NCBI GenBank assembly: GCA_025457985.1
Contig: JALOTI010000161.1
Span: 1-5,480, forward strand
DNA: 5,480 nucleotides
Direction of reading: 5' to 3'
Origin: Leptospira sp.
GTDB lineage: Bacteria; Spirochaetota; Leptospiria; Leptospirales; Leptospiraceae
Shown here: in pieces, positions 1 through 5,480 of the stretch
How the letters are laid out: each line of letters begins with the position of its first letter
Position numbering within the stretch: the first letter of the stretch is position 1
Position numbers and translations under genes: made by a program
Notes under the pieces: model-generated
What the model was told of the DNA's origin: nothing
Database searches by the model: none
The model's input: the letters and a program-made list of their open reading frames with translations, nothing else

Positions 1-1405
1 GTTTTTTGATAAAATGAGAGGGAACTTCCTTTGCTTGCATTTTAGATACTTCTATAAAGTATCCTAAAATTTTGTTATATCGAATTTTTAAACTACTAAG
101 ACCTGATGCTGTTCTTTCGCGGTCTTCTAAATTTAAAATCCAATCCTTTCCTTTGTCTTTCGCTTGGTAGGCATCATCGTATTCTTTTTTATAACCGAGT
201 CGTAAAAAGGCCGAATTGCCTAGGAAAACTGGAAGTTCACCTTCCGAAAGACGTTCTTCCATTTTTCTTTGGAGATCTAAAAGCGAATCCGGTATTGGAA
301 GGAATGAATATGAAATTGTATCTGCTATTGATTTTATACGATGGATGTTTTCTATGCTCTTTTGAATCCCTCGAAAATCTCTTGGGTTTGCTTTTCCAAC
401 TCTGAATCTTGTTAAAATGCGTTCTAAATCTACAATTTCACTTAAATGCTGTTTGATTAGAGACCTTTCTTTCTTTGATTTAGATAAAATTTCAATTTTA
501 TCCCAATGAGATAAAATCTTTTTTGGGTCTCGCGTTGGGAAAAGAATTTTTTGTTTTAGAAATCTTTTACCTGTGGAAGTTGTGCAATGGTTTAAGATAG
601 AAAAAAGTGTATGCCCTTTATCATTTTGGTTTTCTACAAGTTCTAAATGGGAAACAGTTTGCTCATCTAACACCAGATAATCGGATTCGAGGATGCGCTT
701 TGGAGTTTTAAAAACAAAATTTTGATTACGATAGTTATATTTCAGGTACGCATCAAAAAGGTGAACGATTGTATCTACGCCTGAAGTCTTTTTGTTTGGG
801 AGATTTTCTGCTGGTAATTTAGAAAGTATTGTTTTGGGATCTTTTCCCAAATCGGGAGATCCACCTTCTTCTGTATAAATGATTTCCTTGGGCGCAAACC
901 TTTTGATCGTGTCGTAAATTTTTTCAGATTCCAATTCTGAAAAATGATAATAAACAAGTTCTGATGTAGATACATCTGCAAACGCAAGGTAGATAGAATT
1001 TTTTTCTTTAAGATAAAGAGAGATGTAATTGTTTTGATAGGTTCCTATCAAATTATCCTCTACAACGGTACCTGGAGTGATGATTCGTACCACTTCCCGA
1101 GTCATAATTTTTGCTTTGGGATCGTCGGGTTTGGTTTGTTCACAAACTACGACTTTTTTCCCAGCAGAGATGAGCCTAGAGATATAACTTTCCGTAGCAT
1201 GGAATGGTATTCCTGCCATAGGGATTTGATTTTGTCTTTTTGTCAGTGTGATATCAAGGATACTTGAGGCAATTTTTGCATCATCCAGAAACATTTCGTA
1301 AAAGTCACCCATCCGAAAGAATACGATTCCATCCGGATGTTTTTCTTTAACTTCTAAATATTGCCGCATAACGGGTGTATTCAGTGCTTCATAGTCTTCT
1401 GACAT
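1..1405 (-). CDS. mutS: DNA mismatch repair protein MutS, N-terminal 468 residues (3' end outside the window)
   Basis: MutS binds base mismatches and small loops in DNA as a dimer and recruits MutL to start repair. I translated the minus strand from the ATG at 1405-1403; it stays open for 468 codons to the left edge. The mismatch-recognition domain (about residues 1-115) has the GDFYEMF motif at 33-39, whose Phe35 and Glu37 match the mismatch-wedging Phe-x-Glu of the family, then PMAGIPFH (62-69) and ITPGT (109-113). The connector domain follows. The core begins near LVLDEQ (244-249) and includes ERILTRF and KANPRD (about 328-343). The clamp starts at RERT (429-432) and IRYNK (441-445). The Walker ATPase and C-terminal parts lie beyond the window. 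The start overlaps the end of trpF by 17 bp, so translation may be coupled; the upstream Shine-Dalgarno (GGTAG, about 4 nt before ATG) is weak. No internal stop or frameshift is seen. Confidence 0.97.
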   Translation of the reverse strand, partial: MSEDYEALNTPVMRQYLEVKEKHPDGIVFFRMGDFYEMFLDDAKIASSILDITLTKRQNQIPMAGIPFHATESYISRLISAGKKVVVCEQTKPDDPKAKIMTREVVRIITPGTVVEDNLIGTYQNNYISLYLKEKNSIYLAFADVSTSELVYYHFSELESEKIYDTIKRFAPKEIIYTEEGGSPDLGKDPKTILSKLPAENLPNKKTSGVDTIVHLFDAYLKYNYRNQNFVFKTPKRILESDYLVLDEQTVSHLELVENQNDKGHTLFSILNHCTTSTGKRFLKQKILFPTRDPKKILSHWDKIEILSKSKKERSLIKQHLSEIVDLERILTRFRVGKANPRDFRGIQKSIENIHRIKSIADTISYSFLPIPDSLLDLQRKMEERLSEGELPVFLGNSAFLRLGYKKEYDDAYQAKDKGKDWILNLEDRERTASGLSSLKIRYNKILGYFIEVSKMQAKEVPSHFIKK

Positions 1406-2021
1406 TTTCTACCAACAGTTTAATTTTTTTTGGATCTTTTTTCCCATCAGTTTCCACACCGCTTGCCACATCTATGCCAATTGCCTTTGTTTCTGTTAGG
1501 GCTTGCACGACATTCGATTCATTGATACCACCTGCGAGAAGGAAATTCCGATCTACATCTTTTACGAATTCCCAAGGAAATTTTTTTCCAGTTCCCCCAC
1601 CTTCGCCTGTTTCGAAGCTATCTAAAATCATCAGATCTAGGTTTGGATAACCTAAATCTAAGTTTGTGATCGGTTTTTGGATTCGAAACGAAGGAAGAAG
1701 TATGTTTTTTTGATACAAGTCATCAAAGAAATTTTTGGACACATAACTATCGTTTGCTATTAATTGGATTCGATCTGGCTTATACGATTCTGTTAGATGA
1801 GTAATTTCTTTTTCTTCATTTTCAAAAAACAAAAAGACTACTTTCGGAAAATTAGAGGAGCCTCTTTTTTGCAATAGGGTTTTGATTTGAGCTTCAGAAA
1901 TCTGGCGTTTGGATCTTGGGGAAAAGTTGAGTCCTACAAAATCCACAGCCAACTCTTGGCAGAGATCCATTATTTCTACGGATTGAATGCCACAAATTTT
2001 TATTTTGTATTCTGGTCTCAT
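1389..2021 (-). CDS. trpF: Phosphoribosylanthranilate isomerase
   Basis: TrpF catalyses the Amadori rearrangement of N-(5'-phosphoribosyl)anthranilate to the 1-deoxyribulose form in cytoplasmic tryptophan synthesis. The 210-residue length is normal for a stand-alone single-domain (beta/alpha)8 enzyme. Visible motifs are KICG (8-11) with the likely catalytic Cys10, FVGLNFSPRSKR (28-39), ILDS (132-135) with the likely catalytic Asp134, GGTGK (142-146), LAGGIN (162-167) and the phosphate-binding GIDVASGVE (182-190). The usual QLHG-type strand reads QLIAND here (86-91), so the common His is absent. The ATG at 2021 puts KICG at the expected distance from the N terminus. The gene lies 17 bp after tetR and overlaps mutS by 17 bp. 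Its start codon sits in the loop of a potential hairpin (2011-2033), and no strong Shine-Dalgarno is seen. No other trp gene is visible in the window. Confidence 0.95.
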   Translation of the reverse strand: MRPEYKIKICGIQSVEIMDLCQELAVDFVGLNFSPRSKRQISEAQIKTLLQKRGSSNFPKVVFLFFENEEKEITHLTESYKPDRIQLIANDSYVSKNFFDDLYQKNILLPSFRIQKPITNLDLGYPNLDLMILDSFETGEGGGTGKKFPWEFVKDVDRNFLLAGGINESNVVQALTETKAIGIDVASGVETDGKKDPKKIKLLVENVRRL

Positions 2022-2033
2022 CTACTGACCAGA
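2011..2033 (-). promoter_or_regulatory. Inverted repeat enclosing the trpF start codon
   Basis: TCTGGTC (2011-2017) and GACCAGA (2027-2033) are perfect 7-bp inverted arms around a 9-base spacer. In the minus-strand transcript the trpF AUG (2021-2019) lies in the loop, and the stem begins 5 nt after the tetR stop codon (2041-2039). It could be a small hairpin that limits trpF initiation unless tetR is being translated, or a protein-binding palindrome. The sequence shows only the symmetry; the function is inference. Confidence 0.45.
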
Positions 2034-2038
2034 CTGAT

Positions 2039-2659
2039 TCAACTTAGATCAGATGCAATCGATCCTTTATATCCATAATGTAAAAATTTGAGAAAACTAT
2101 CTTCATAGTTTAGCATCTCTTGTTTGGAAATATTCTGACGAATCATTTGGACAAAGATGTTTAAAAAGAAAGAGAGGATATTCCGAACTATGAATTCATT
2201 TACCTCTCCTTTGAAGTTTGGATTTTTCTGTTTAAAATCCTGATATTGTTGGAAGTTTATCTTAGTAAGTCGTGTGAGAACCTGTTCGGGGAAGTTTTCT
2301 AACTCTGATCCTTGGGACTTCATGAGCAATAGAACAAACTCCTCTCTATGGGAATCCACGTACTCCAAAGCCAAGTTGAATCTTTCTTTCCAGGTTTCGT
2401 AATTGTCATTAAAACGCCTTTCAAAGTAATCAGGATGAGAAACATATTCAAAAGCTTTTTCCATTCCCTGCAAAACAGGATTTAGAATCTCGGTAAGTAG
2501 GTGTTCTTTGTTTTCGAAATAATTGTAAATATTACTCGTGGAGACTTTTGCTTTTTTTGCGATTGTTCGCATCGATGCTTTTTCAAACCCGAGTTGAATG
2601 AATTCATCACGGGCAGCGATTAGGATCTCTTTTCTCGTATGTTCTTTGGGTGTCTGCAT
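2039..2659 (-). CDS. TetR/AcrR-family transcriptional regulator
   Basis: This 206-residue protein has the usual TetR layout: an N-terminal DNA-binding three-helix domain and a larger, poorly conserved ligand-binding and dimerisation domain. The N-terminal part contains TRKEILIAARDEFIQLGFEK (8-27), then the helix-turn-helix with TIAKKAKVSTSNIYNYF (32-48) and KEHLLTEIL (51-59), all typical of the family. The C-terminal domain (about 60-206) is helical by composition; it does not reveal a ligand. Such proteins are usually repressors relieved by a small molecule. The ATG at 2659 leaves the normal short leader before helix 1. The upstream Shine-Dalgarno is poor: CAGG sits only 3 nt from ATG, and AGGA is 16 nt away. 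It sits in a housekeeping gene string between folC and trpF, which gives no clear target. An inverted repeat just upstream (2680-2708) is a candidate for self-regulation. Confidence 0.93.
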   Translation of the reverse strand: MQTPKEHTRKEILIAARDEFIQLGFEKASMRTIAKKAKVSTSNIYNYFENKEHLLTEILNPVLQGMEKAFEYVSHPDYFERRFNDNYETWKERFNLALEYVDSHREEFVLLLMKSQGSELENFPEQVLTRLTKINFQQYQDFKQKNPNFKGEVNEFIVRNILSFFLNIFVQMIRQNISKQEMLNYEDSFLKFLHYGYKGSIASDLS

Positions 2660-2679
2660 AAACCTGAACGTTGTTTCCT

Positions 2680-2708
2680 AAAAGAACAGTTTTCCTCTCA
2701 GTTCTTTT
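2680..2708. promoter_or_regulatory. Inverted repeat in the folC-tetR gap; candidate operator or weak terminator
   Basis: AAAAGAAC (2680-2687) and GTTCTTTT (2701-2708) are perfect 8-bp inverted arms separated by 13 bases, in the 56-bp gap between the folC stop and the tetR start. The position suits an operator for the TetR-family protein. It could also fold in RNA at the 3' end of the folC message: the last arm ends in a U-rich run, but the stem has only two G-C pairs and no separate U tract follows, so it is not a convincing intrinsic terminator. A TTTACA that could serve as a -35 box lies at 2713-2708 on the minus strand, but I find no good matching -10. Confidence 0.35.
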
Positions 2709-2715
2709 GTAAAGT

Positions 2716-3933
2716 TTAATTTTCCATCTTTGTAGTAATTTGGAGAACTTTTGACACAATTTGATATAGGCGGAAACTTCCTAGGACCAAGATGGCTTCG
2801 TTTTTGGATTCTAAATATCCCTGAAGATCCGTGGTTGTTTTGGCAGTCTGGGTCGGGAAGGGCAGGGCACAGGAAGGAAAGGTTCCAAAACCATCTCCTT
2901 CAAAAAAACAGACAGAGAGTAGGGGAAATTTCTGAATCTCATCCAAAATTCCCTGCCTATCTTTATCTCGTAAAGATCCTAAAATAAGGTGGATACGATT
3001 CTCACGCCCGAAGATTTCGTTTAACGAATATCGGATGGCATCTGGATTGTGCGCAGGGTCAAAAACGATGTGGGGATTCTTGGAAAGAATTTCCATTCTC
3101 CCTTTCGGTTTTGGGAGTTCTGTAAAGGGCCTTTTGTTCAAATCTGTTGGTAGTAGATACTTTTCATCTATCAGTTGTTCCATGATGGACTTCGCAAATT
3201 TAAAATTTTTATGAAGATAGGAATTATCCTCCTCCTCCAATTCAGATTGAATCATTTTAAACGGAATCTTATGTTTTGAAACGATAGTTTGAATCAATTC
3301 ATTGAGCTGCGGATCTTTTTGATCCATCGCGAATACAAATTTAGTATTCGAACCAATTATACCTAATTTTTCTATACAGATTTTTTCTTTCGATTCACCA
3401 AGGATTTCCGAATGATCAAGTCCTATCTTAGTCAAAACAATAATTTCAGCTTGCACGAGTTTTGTGGCATCAAGTCTGCCCCCAAGGCCTGCTTCCCAAA
3501 TCTCAAATTTTGTTGATTTGGATTGAAAGTAAAAATAGGTAAATACGGTTAAAAACTCAAAGTAACTCAAATGTTTTACACTATCTAAATATTTTGAAAA
3601 CGTATTTGAGAAGAATTCTTCTATATCGGAATCATTCTTTGGATTGTTCAAAATAAGGAGTCTTTCTTTGGGTGAAATTAAATGTGGAGATGTATAAACA
3701 CCAACCGTATTTTCTTTCGAAGAAAGTAGATGTGCTAAGTAATGTGATGTAGAACCTTTTGCATTTGTTCCAATTACGGAAAATCGAATTGGAGATAAAA
3801 GAGAAAATTTAGAACTAATTTCATTCCATGTCTTGGAGAGTTCGATTAAACTATAATCCTTAAAAACATTAAAATTTCTGGTCTTTTCCACGTTTTGAAG
3901 CGTGTCCAAAAAATTTAAAAAATTATGATTCAT
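2716..3933 (-). CDS. folC: Folylpolyglutamate synthase / dihydrofolate synthase (FolC)
   Basis: FolC enzymes use ATP to join glutamate to dihydropteroate and/or to lengthen the glutamate tail of folates, in the cytoplasm. The 405-residue protein shows the Mur-ligase-like layout: P-loop GTNAKGST (55-62), VYTSPHL (79-85), EAGLGGRLDATK (147-158), KIGLDH (169-174) and LGESKEKICIEKLGII (178-193) in the ATPase domain, then KGRMEIL (277-283), DPAHNPDA (292-299), GSLRDKD (319-325) and LVLGSFRL (382-389) in the C-terminal domain. Lys189 in the EKLG segment matches the family's conserved lysine. Two conserved positions differ from the usual form: GTNGKGS is GTNAKGS and DGAHN is DPAHN. Length is slightly below the roughly 420 residues common in the family. 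The ATG directly follows the aroE stop, with GAGA 6 nt upstream as a modest ribosome site, which suggests coupled translation. Whether it has both activities cannot be told from sequence alone. Confidence 0.94.
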   Translation of the reverse strand: MNHNFLNFLDTLQNVEKTRNFNVFKDYSLIELSKTWNEISSKFSLLSPIRFSVIGTNAKGSTSHYLAHLLSSKENTVGVYTSPHLISPKERLLILNNPKNDSDIEEFFSNTFSKYLDSVKHLSYFEFLTVFTYFYFQSKSTKFEIWEAGLGGRLDATKLVQAEIIVLTKIGLDHSEILGESKEKICIEKLGIIGSNTKFVFAMDQKDPQLNELIQTIVSKHKIPFKMIQSELEEEDNSYLHKNFKFAKSIMEQLIDEKYLLPTDLNKRPFTELPKPKGRMEILSKNPHIVFDPAHNPDAIRYSLNEIFGRENRIHLILGSLRDKDRQGILDEIQKFPLLSVCFFEGDGFGTFPSCALPFPTQTAKTTTDLQGYLESKNEAILVLGSFRLYQIVSKVLQITTKMEN

Positions 3934-4824
3934 TTACTTTCTCTTTTTTAAAATAGAATGAAGTAAGGATTCTACTTTATCGACCCAAACTTTTTTTGCT
4001 TCTATGCCGGTAAAGAGTTCAAATTGTCTGATTCCTTGGTGGAGTAACATATGATAGCCGGGAATCACTTTTGATTTTTTTGACTTGGCAAACTTTACCA
4101 GTTCTGTTTCTAAAGGATTGTATACAATATCAAAAAGGGTGTGAGATTTTTCGAAAAATGTTTTTGGTAGTATTGGCGCACCTTGGATACCTTTCATCCC
4201 AAGTGGGGTTGTGTGAACAAGCAATGAATAATTTTTTTTATGCTCCATAACTTCTTCAAAACTTACGGATCTAAGCCAACCTGGATTTCCTAAACTAACA
4301 AAAATATCTTGGATTGCTTTTTGGTTTCTGGCTAAGATATGAACTTCTTTCTGGAATAGTTTCCCTTTCGATTTTGACTTTAGTGTTTCTGCAATCTCAA
4401 ATAGAATACCTTTTGCACTTCCCCCACTTCCTAAAACTAAAACGGAATCTTTTGTATTGGGATTTAGTAGACCCGAATCAAAATTGAGTACAGATCGTAC
4501 GGCTCCAATTCCATCCGTATTAACAGCATGAATACCTTCTTCAAAAATTAGAGTATTCGAGGCTTTCATAGTTTGGCTCGCTTTACATTGTTTGGTTCCA
4601 AGTGTAAATGCCCATTCCTTGTAGGGAATTGTGACAGAAATACCTCGGACACCTATTTCCAAAAGAGGGGAGATTCCCACCTCCGGCCAGTTGGGTTTTT
4701 CAAATACGAGGTAAACACCATCATAACGAGAAAGACCAAATAAGGTATTATGGATGTACGGAGAAAGGGTATGGCCGAGTGGGTAGCCAATAATGCCAAA
4801 AATCTTTGTTTGTTTAGAATACAA
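3934..4824 (-). CDS. aroE: Shikimate dehydrogenase
   Basis: AroE reduces 3-dehydroshikimate to shikimate with NADPH, on the route to chorismate. The 296-residue protein has the substrate domain motifs GYPLGHTLSPYIHN (13-26), SVTIPYKE (63-70) with the likely catalytic Lys69, SNT (89-91) and NTDG (102-105) with the likely catalytic Asp104. The nucleotide-binding loop is GSGGSA (132-137), with Arg166 after the second strand as expected for NADP(H) binding. DIVYNPLET (232-240) and PGYHMLLHQG (255-264) complete the fold. Differences from the common pattern are Thr19 for the first Ser of HSxSP, Ser63 for Asn in NVTxP, and His204 for Asn in the NATPLG segment. The start is TTG (4824-4822): GAGG lies 5 nt upstream, the next Met is residue 86, and the GYP motif is at its usual distance. 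The stop abuts folC. This is the first gene of the minus-strand run. Confidence 0.96.
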   Translation of the reverse strand: MYSKQTKIFGIIGYPLGHTLSPYIHNTLFGLSRYDGVYLVFEKPNWPEVGISPLLEIGVRGISVTIPYKEWAFTLGTKQCKASQTMKASNTLIFEEGIHAVNTDGIGAVRSVLNFDSGLLNPNTKDSVLVLGSGGSAKGILFEIAETLKSKSKGKLFQKEVHILARNQKAIQDIFVSLGNPGWLRSVSFEEVMEHKKNYSLLVHTTPLGMKGIQGAPILPKTFFEKSHTLFDIVYNPLETELVKFAKSKKSKVIPGYHMLLHQGIRQFELFTGIEAKKVWVDKVESLLHSILKKRK

Positions 4825-4896
4825 AGGAGCCTCTTTTTTTTTATCTAATGGACGAAAGAGGTATAGTCCGAAAATTGAGTAGGTAAGGTATTCGGA
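4825..4896. promoter_or_regulatory. Divergent intergenic promoter region (aroE versus the small membrane-protein gene)
   Basis: These 72 bp separate two genes that point away from each other, so promoters in both directions are expected here. For the plus strand, TATAGT (4862-4867) is a fair -10 box; the stretch 17 bp before it (TTTTAT) is a weak -35. For the minus strand, TTAGAT at 4847-4842 is a possible -10 with a TTCGGA-like -35 upstream, both weak. A T9 run lies at 4834-4842. TCCGAA (4867-4872) and TTCGGA (4891-4896) form a short 6-bp inverted repeat, which may be chance. The plus gene has TAAGG at 4884-4888, 8 nt before its ATG. Confidence 0.5.
4830..4836 (-). promoter_or_regulatory. 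Ribosome binding site that fixes the TTG start of aroE
   Basis: On the minus strand AAAGAGG (4836-4830) is followed by a 5-base spacer and TTG (4824-4822). GAGG is a good Shine-Dalgarno match and the nearest ATG is about 85 codons downstream, so TTG is the best supported start. Confidence 0.7.
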
Positions 4897-5241
4897 ATGA
4901 TTTTTCTACCACTCGCTGCACCCTCGGAACCCTGGACTATCCTCGTTGATATTTTATTCTTTTTTTTAGCATCGGCCGCCTGTGCCTATTATTTTTATTA
5001 TTATAAGAGAAAGGATCTCCTTGGAAAGTTTTGGGGATCTACCTTTGTGGCGGGCATTGGTGCTTTGATTGTGGTGGCTACTTTACAAAATTATATACGA
5101 GATATCATTATGTGGCTTATGTCACCTAAGATCGGTTCTACTCAACTTTCCAATGTGAACTTGGTCGCTGTTTTTTTGGGTGGTTATATTGCCCTTTACA
5201 TCATGAACCGGATCAACCACAACAAGGAGAGGCGAGACTGA
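4897..5241 (+). CDS. Small hypothetical membrane protein, about three transmembrane segments
   Basis: I do not recognise this 114-residue protein. Three hydrophobic stretches are visible: about 13-37 (ILVDILFFFLASAACAYYFYY), 46-64 (around GSTFVAGIGALIVVATLQN) and 86-104 (around VNLVAVFLGGYIALYIMN). Basic patches (YKRKD at 36-40 and NRINHNKERRD at the C terminus) flank them. By the positive-inside tendency, the loop after the first segment and the C terminus would face the cytoplasm. There is no clear cleavable signal peptide and no enzyme motif. The ATG at 4897 has TAAGG 8 nt upstream and a TATAGT box 29 nt before that, so expression as a separate plus-strand unit is plausible. Its last 120 bp overlap, on the opposite strand, the C-terminal coding end of the glycosyltransferase ORF. 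The hydrophobic pattern and good start signals favour a real gene. Confidence 0.75.
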   Translation: MIFLPLAAPSEPWTILVDILFFFLASAACAYYFYYYKRKDLLGKFWGSTFVAGIGALIVVATLQNYIRDIIMWLMSPKIGSTQLSNVNLVAVFLGGYIALYIMNRINHNKERRD

Positions 5242-5480
5242 CTTGCCCTTTTCATAGAGTTTCAGATATTTTAAAAAATTATAATAGAACCCAAGCACTG
5301 CTAATACAAAACCTGCTTTCCCATCTAAAAATCCCAAACGGATCCAATACATATAAAAACCCTTAAATGATCCCTTTAGAAATGCCAAAAGCAAACTACT
5401 TCGTTTGCCTTTGCGGTATTCCTCTTCTGCAAAGAGAGTCGAATAACGATCAATAAATTGAAGATGGTCTGAGATATTTT
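5122..5480 (-). CDS. Family 2 glycosyltransferase (WaaE-like), C-terminal 118 residues
   Basis: The minus-strand frame is open from the right edge to a TGA at 5124-5122; the start and catalytic GT-A domain lie outside the window. The visible part reads QFIDRYSTLFAEEEYRKGKR, then LKGSFKGFYMYWIRLGFLDG, then KAGFVLAVLGFYYNFLKYLK. This is the characteristic C-terminal tail of WaaE/KdtX-type family 2 glycosyltransferases, with a conserved FLDGKAG segment and a final hydrophobic, membrane-associating stretch. Related enzymes add sugars to lipopolysaccharide core or other surface glycans at the inner face of the cytoplasmic membrane; the donor and acceptor cannot be told here. Family resemblance ends around LKLYEKGK (near 5242). 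The last 38 or so residues are antisense to the small membrane-protein gene and do not look like a conserved domain, so the original stop may have been lost. An apparent later TTG start at 5394 is internal, not the real start. Confidence 0.85.
   Translation of the reverse strand, partial: NISDHLQFIDRYSTLFAEEEYRKGKRSSLLLAFLKGSFKGFYMYWIRLGFLDGKAGFVLAVLGFYYNFLKYLKLYEKGKSVSPLLVVVDPVHDVKGNITTQKNSDQVHIGKLSRTDLR

Noticed and set aside
106..405. Plus-strand ORF of 99 residues opposite mutS
   Set aside because: It is antisense to the conserved MutS core and has no recognisable motif; it is a shadow of the real gene.
775..987. Minus-strand ORF of 70 residues
   Set aside because: It lies wholly inside mutS in another frame; its composition is not protein-like and the MutS frame is continuous through it.
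1034..1267. Plus-strand ORF of 77 residues opposite the MutS N-terminal region
   Set aside because: It is antisense to the conserved mismatch-recognition domain and has no family resemblance.
1375..1650. Plus-strand ORF of 91 residues opposite trpF
   Set aside because: It is Ser/Pro/Phe-rich in a way typical of antisense frames and lies over the conserved TrpF C terminus.
1887..2078. Plus-strand ORF of 63 residues across the tetR-trpF junction
   Set aside because: It is antisense to the TrpF N-terminal motifs and has no ribosome site or recognisable family.
2751..2987. Plus-strand ORF of 78 residues opposite folC
   Set aside because: It is antisense to conserved FolC motifs and shows no protein-like pattern of its own.
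4867..4896. 6-bp inverted repeat TCCGAA / TTCGGA before the small membrane-protein gene
   Set aside because: The arms are short with an 18-base spacer; this is expected by chance, so it is noted only within the intergenic entry.
1..5480. Search for a mobile element, CRISPR array, toxin-antitoxin pair, tRNA or an undescribed defence system
   Set aside because: Nearly all of the window is explained by conserved housekeeping genes; no repeats, transposase motifs or clover-leaf RNA were seen.

Overview
The window is AT-rich and densely packed. It reads as an ordinary chromosomal segment of a spirochaete, most likely Leptospira. I infer this from the base composition, the style of the MutS and glycosyltransferase proteins, and the mix of aro/fol/trp genes; it is not proven without a search.

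Five genes lie head to tail on the minus strand, in transcription order: aroE (4824-3934), folC (3933-2716), a TetR-family regulator (2659-2039), trpF (2021-1389) and the 5' part of mutS (from 1405, running off the left edge). Spacing is tight: aroE and folC abut (stop TAA directly followed by ATG), folC and tetR are 56 bp apart, tetR and trpF 17 bp apart, and trpF and mutS overlap by 17 bp. This suggests one transcription unit, possibly with an internal promoter or operator before tetR. Three of the enzymes serve chorismate supply and use: AroE makes shikimate, TrpF acts in the tryptophan branch, and FolC glutamylates folates whose p-aminobenzoate part comes from chorismate. MutS (mismatch repair) has no metabolic link and probably just shares the transcript.

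Upstream of aroE, a 72-bp divergent intergenic region (4825-4896) separates it from a small plus-strand gene (4897-5241) encoding an unrecognised protein with about three membrane segments. At the right edge a minus-strand ORF carries the C-terminal end of a WaaE-like family 2 glycosyltransferase. As read, it overlaps the 3' end of the membrane-protein gene by 120 bp on the opposite strand.

I see no mobile element, CRISPR array, rRNA or tRNA, and no convincing previously undescribed system. The points most worth a second look are a perfect 7-bp inverted repeat that puts the trpF start codon in its loop just after the tetR stop, an 8-bp inverted repeat in the folC-tetR gap, the convergent 3' overlap at 5122-5241, and several departures from usual motif residues in AroE, FolC and TrpF.
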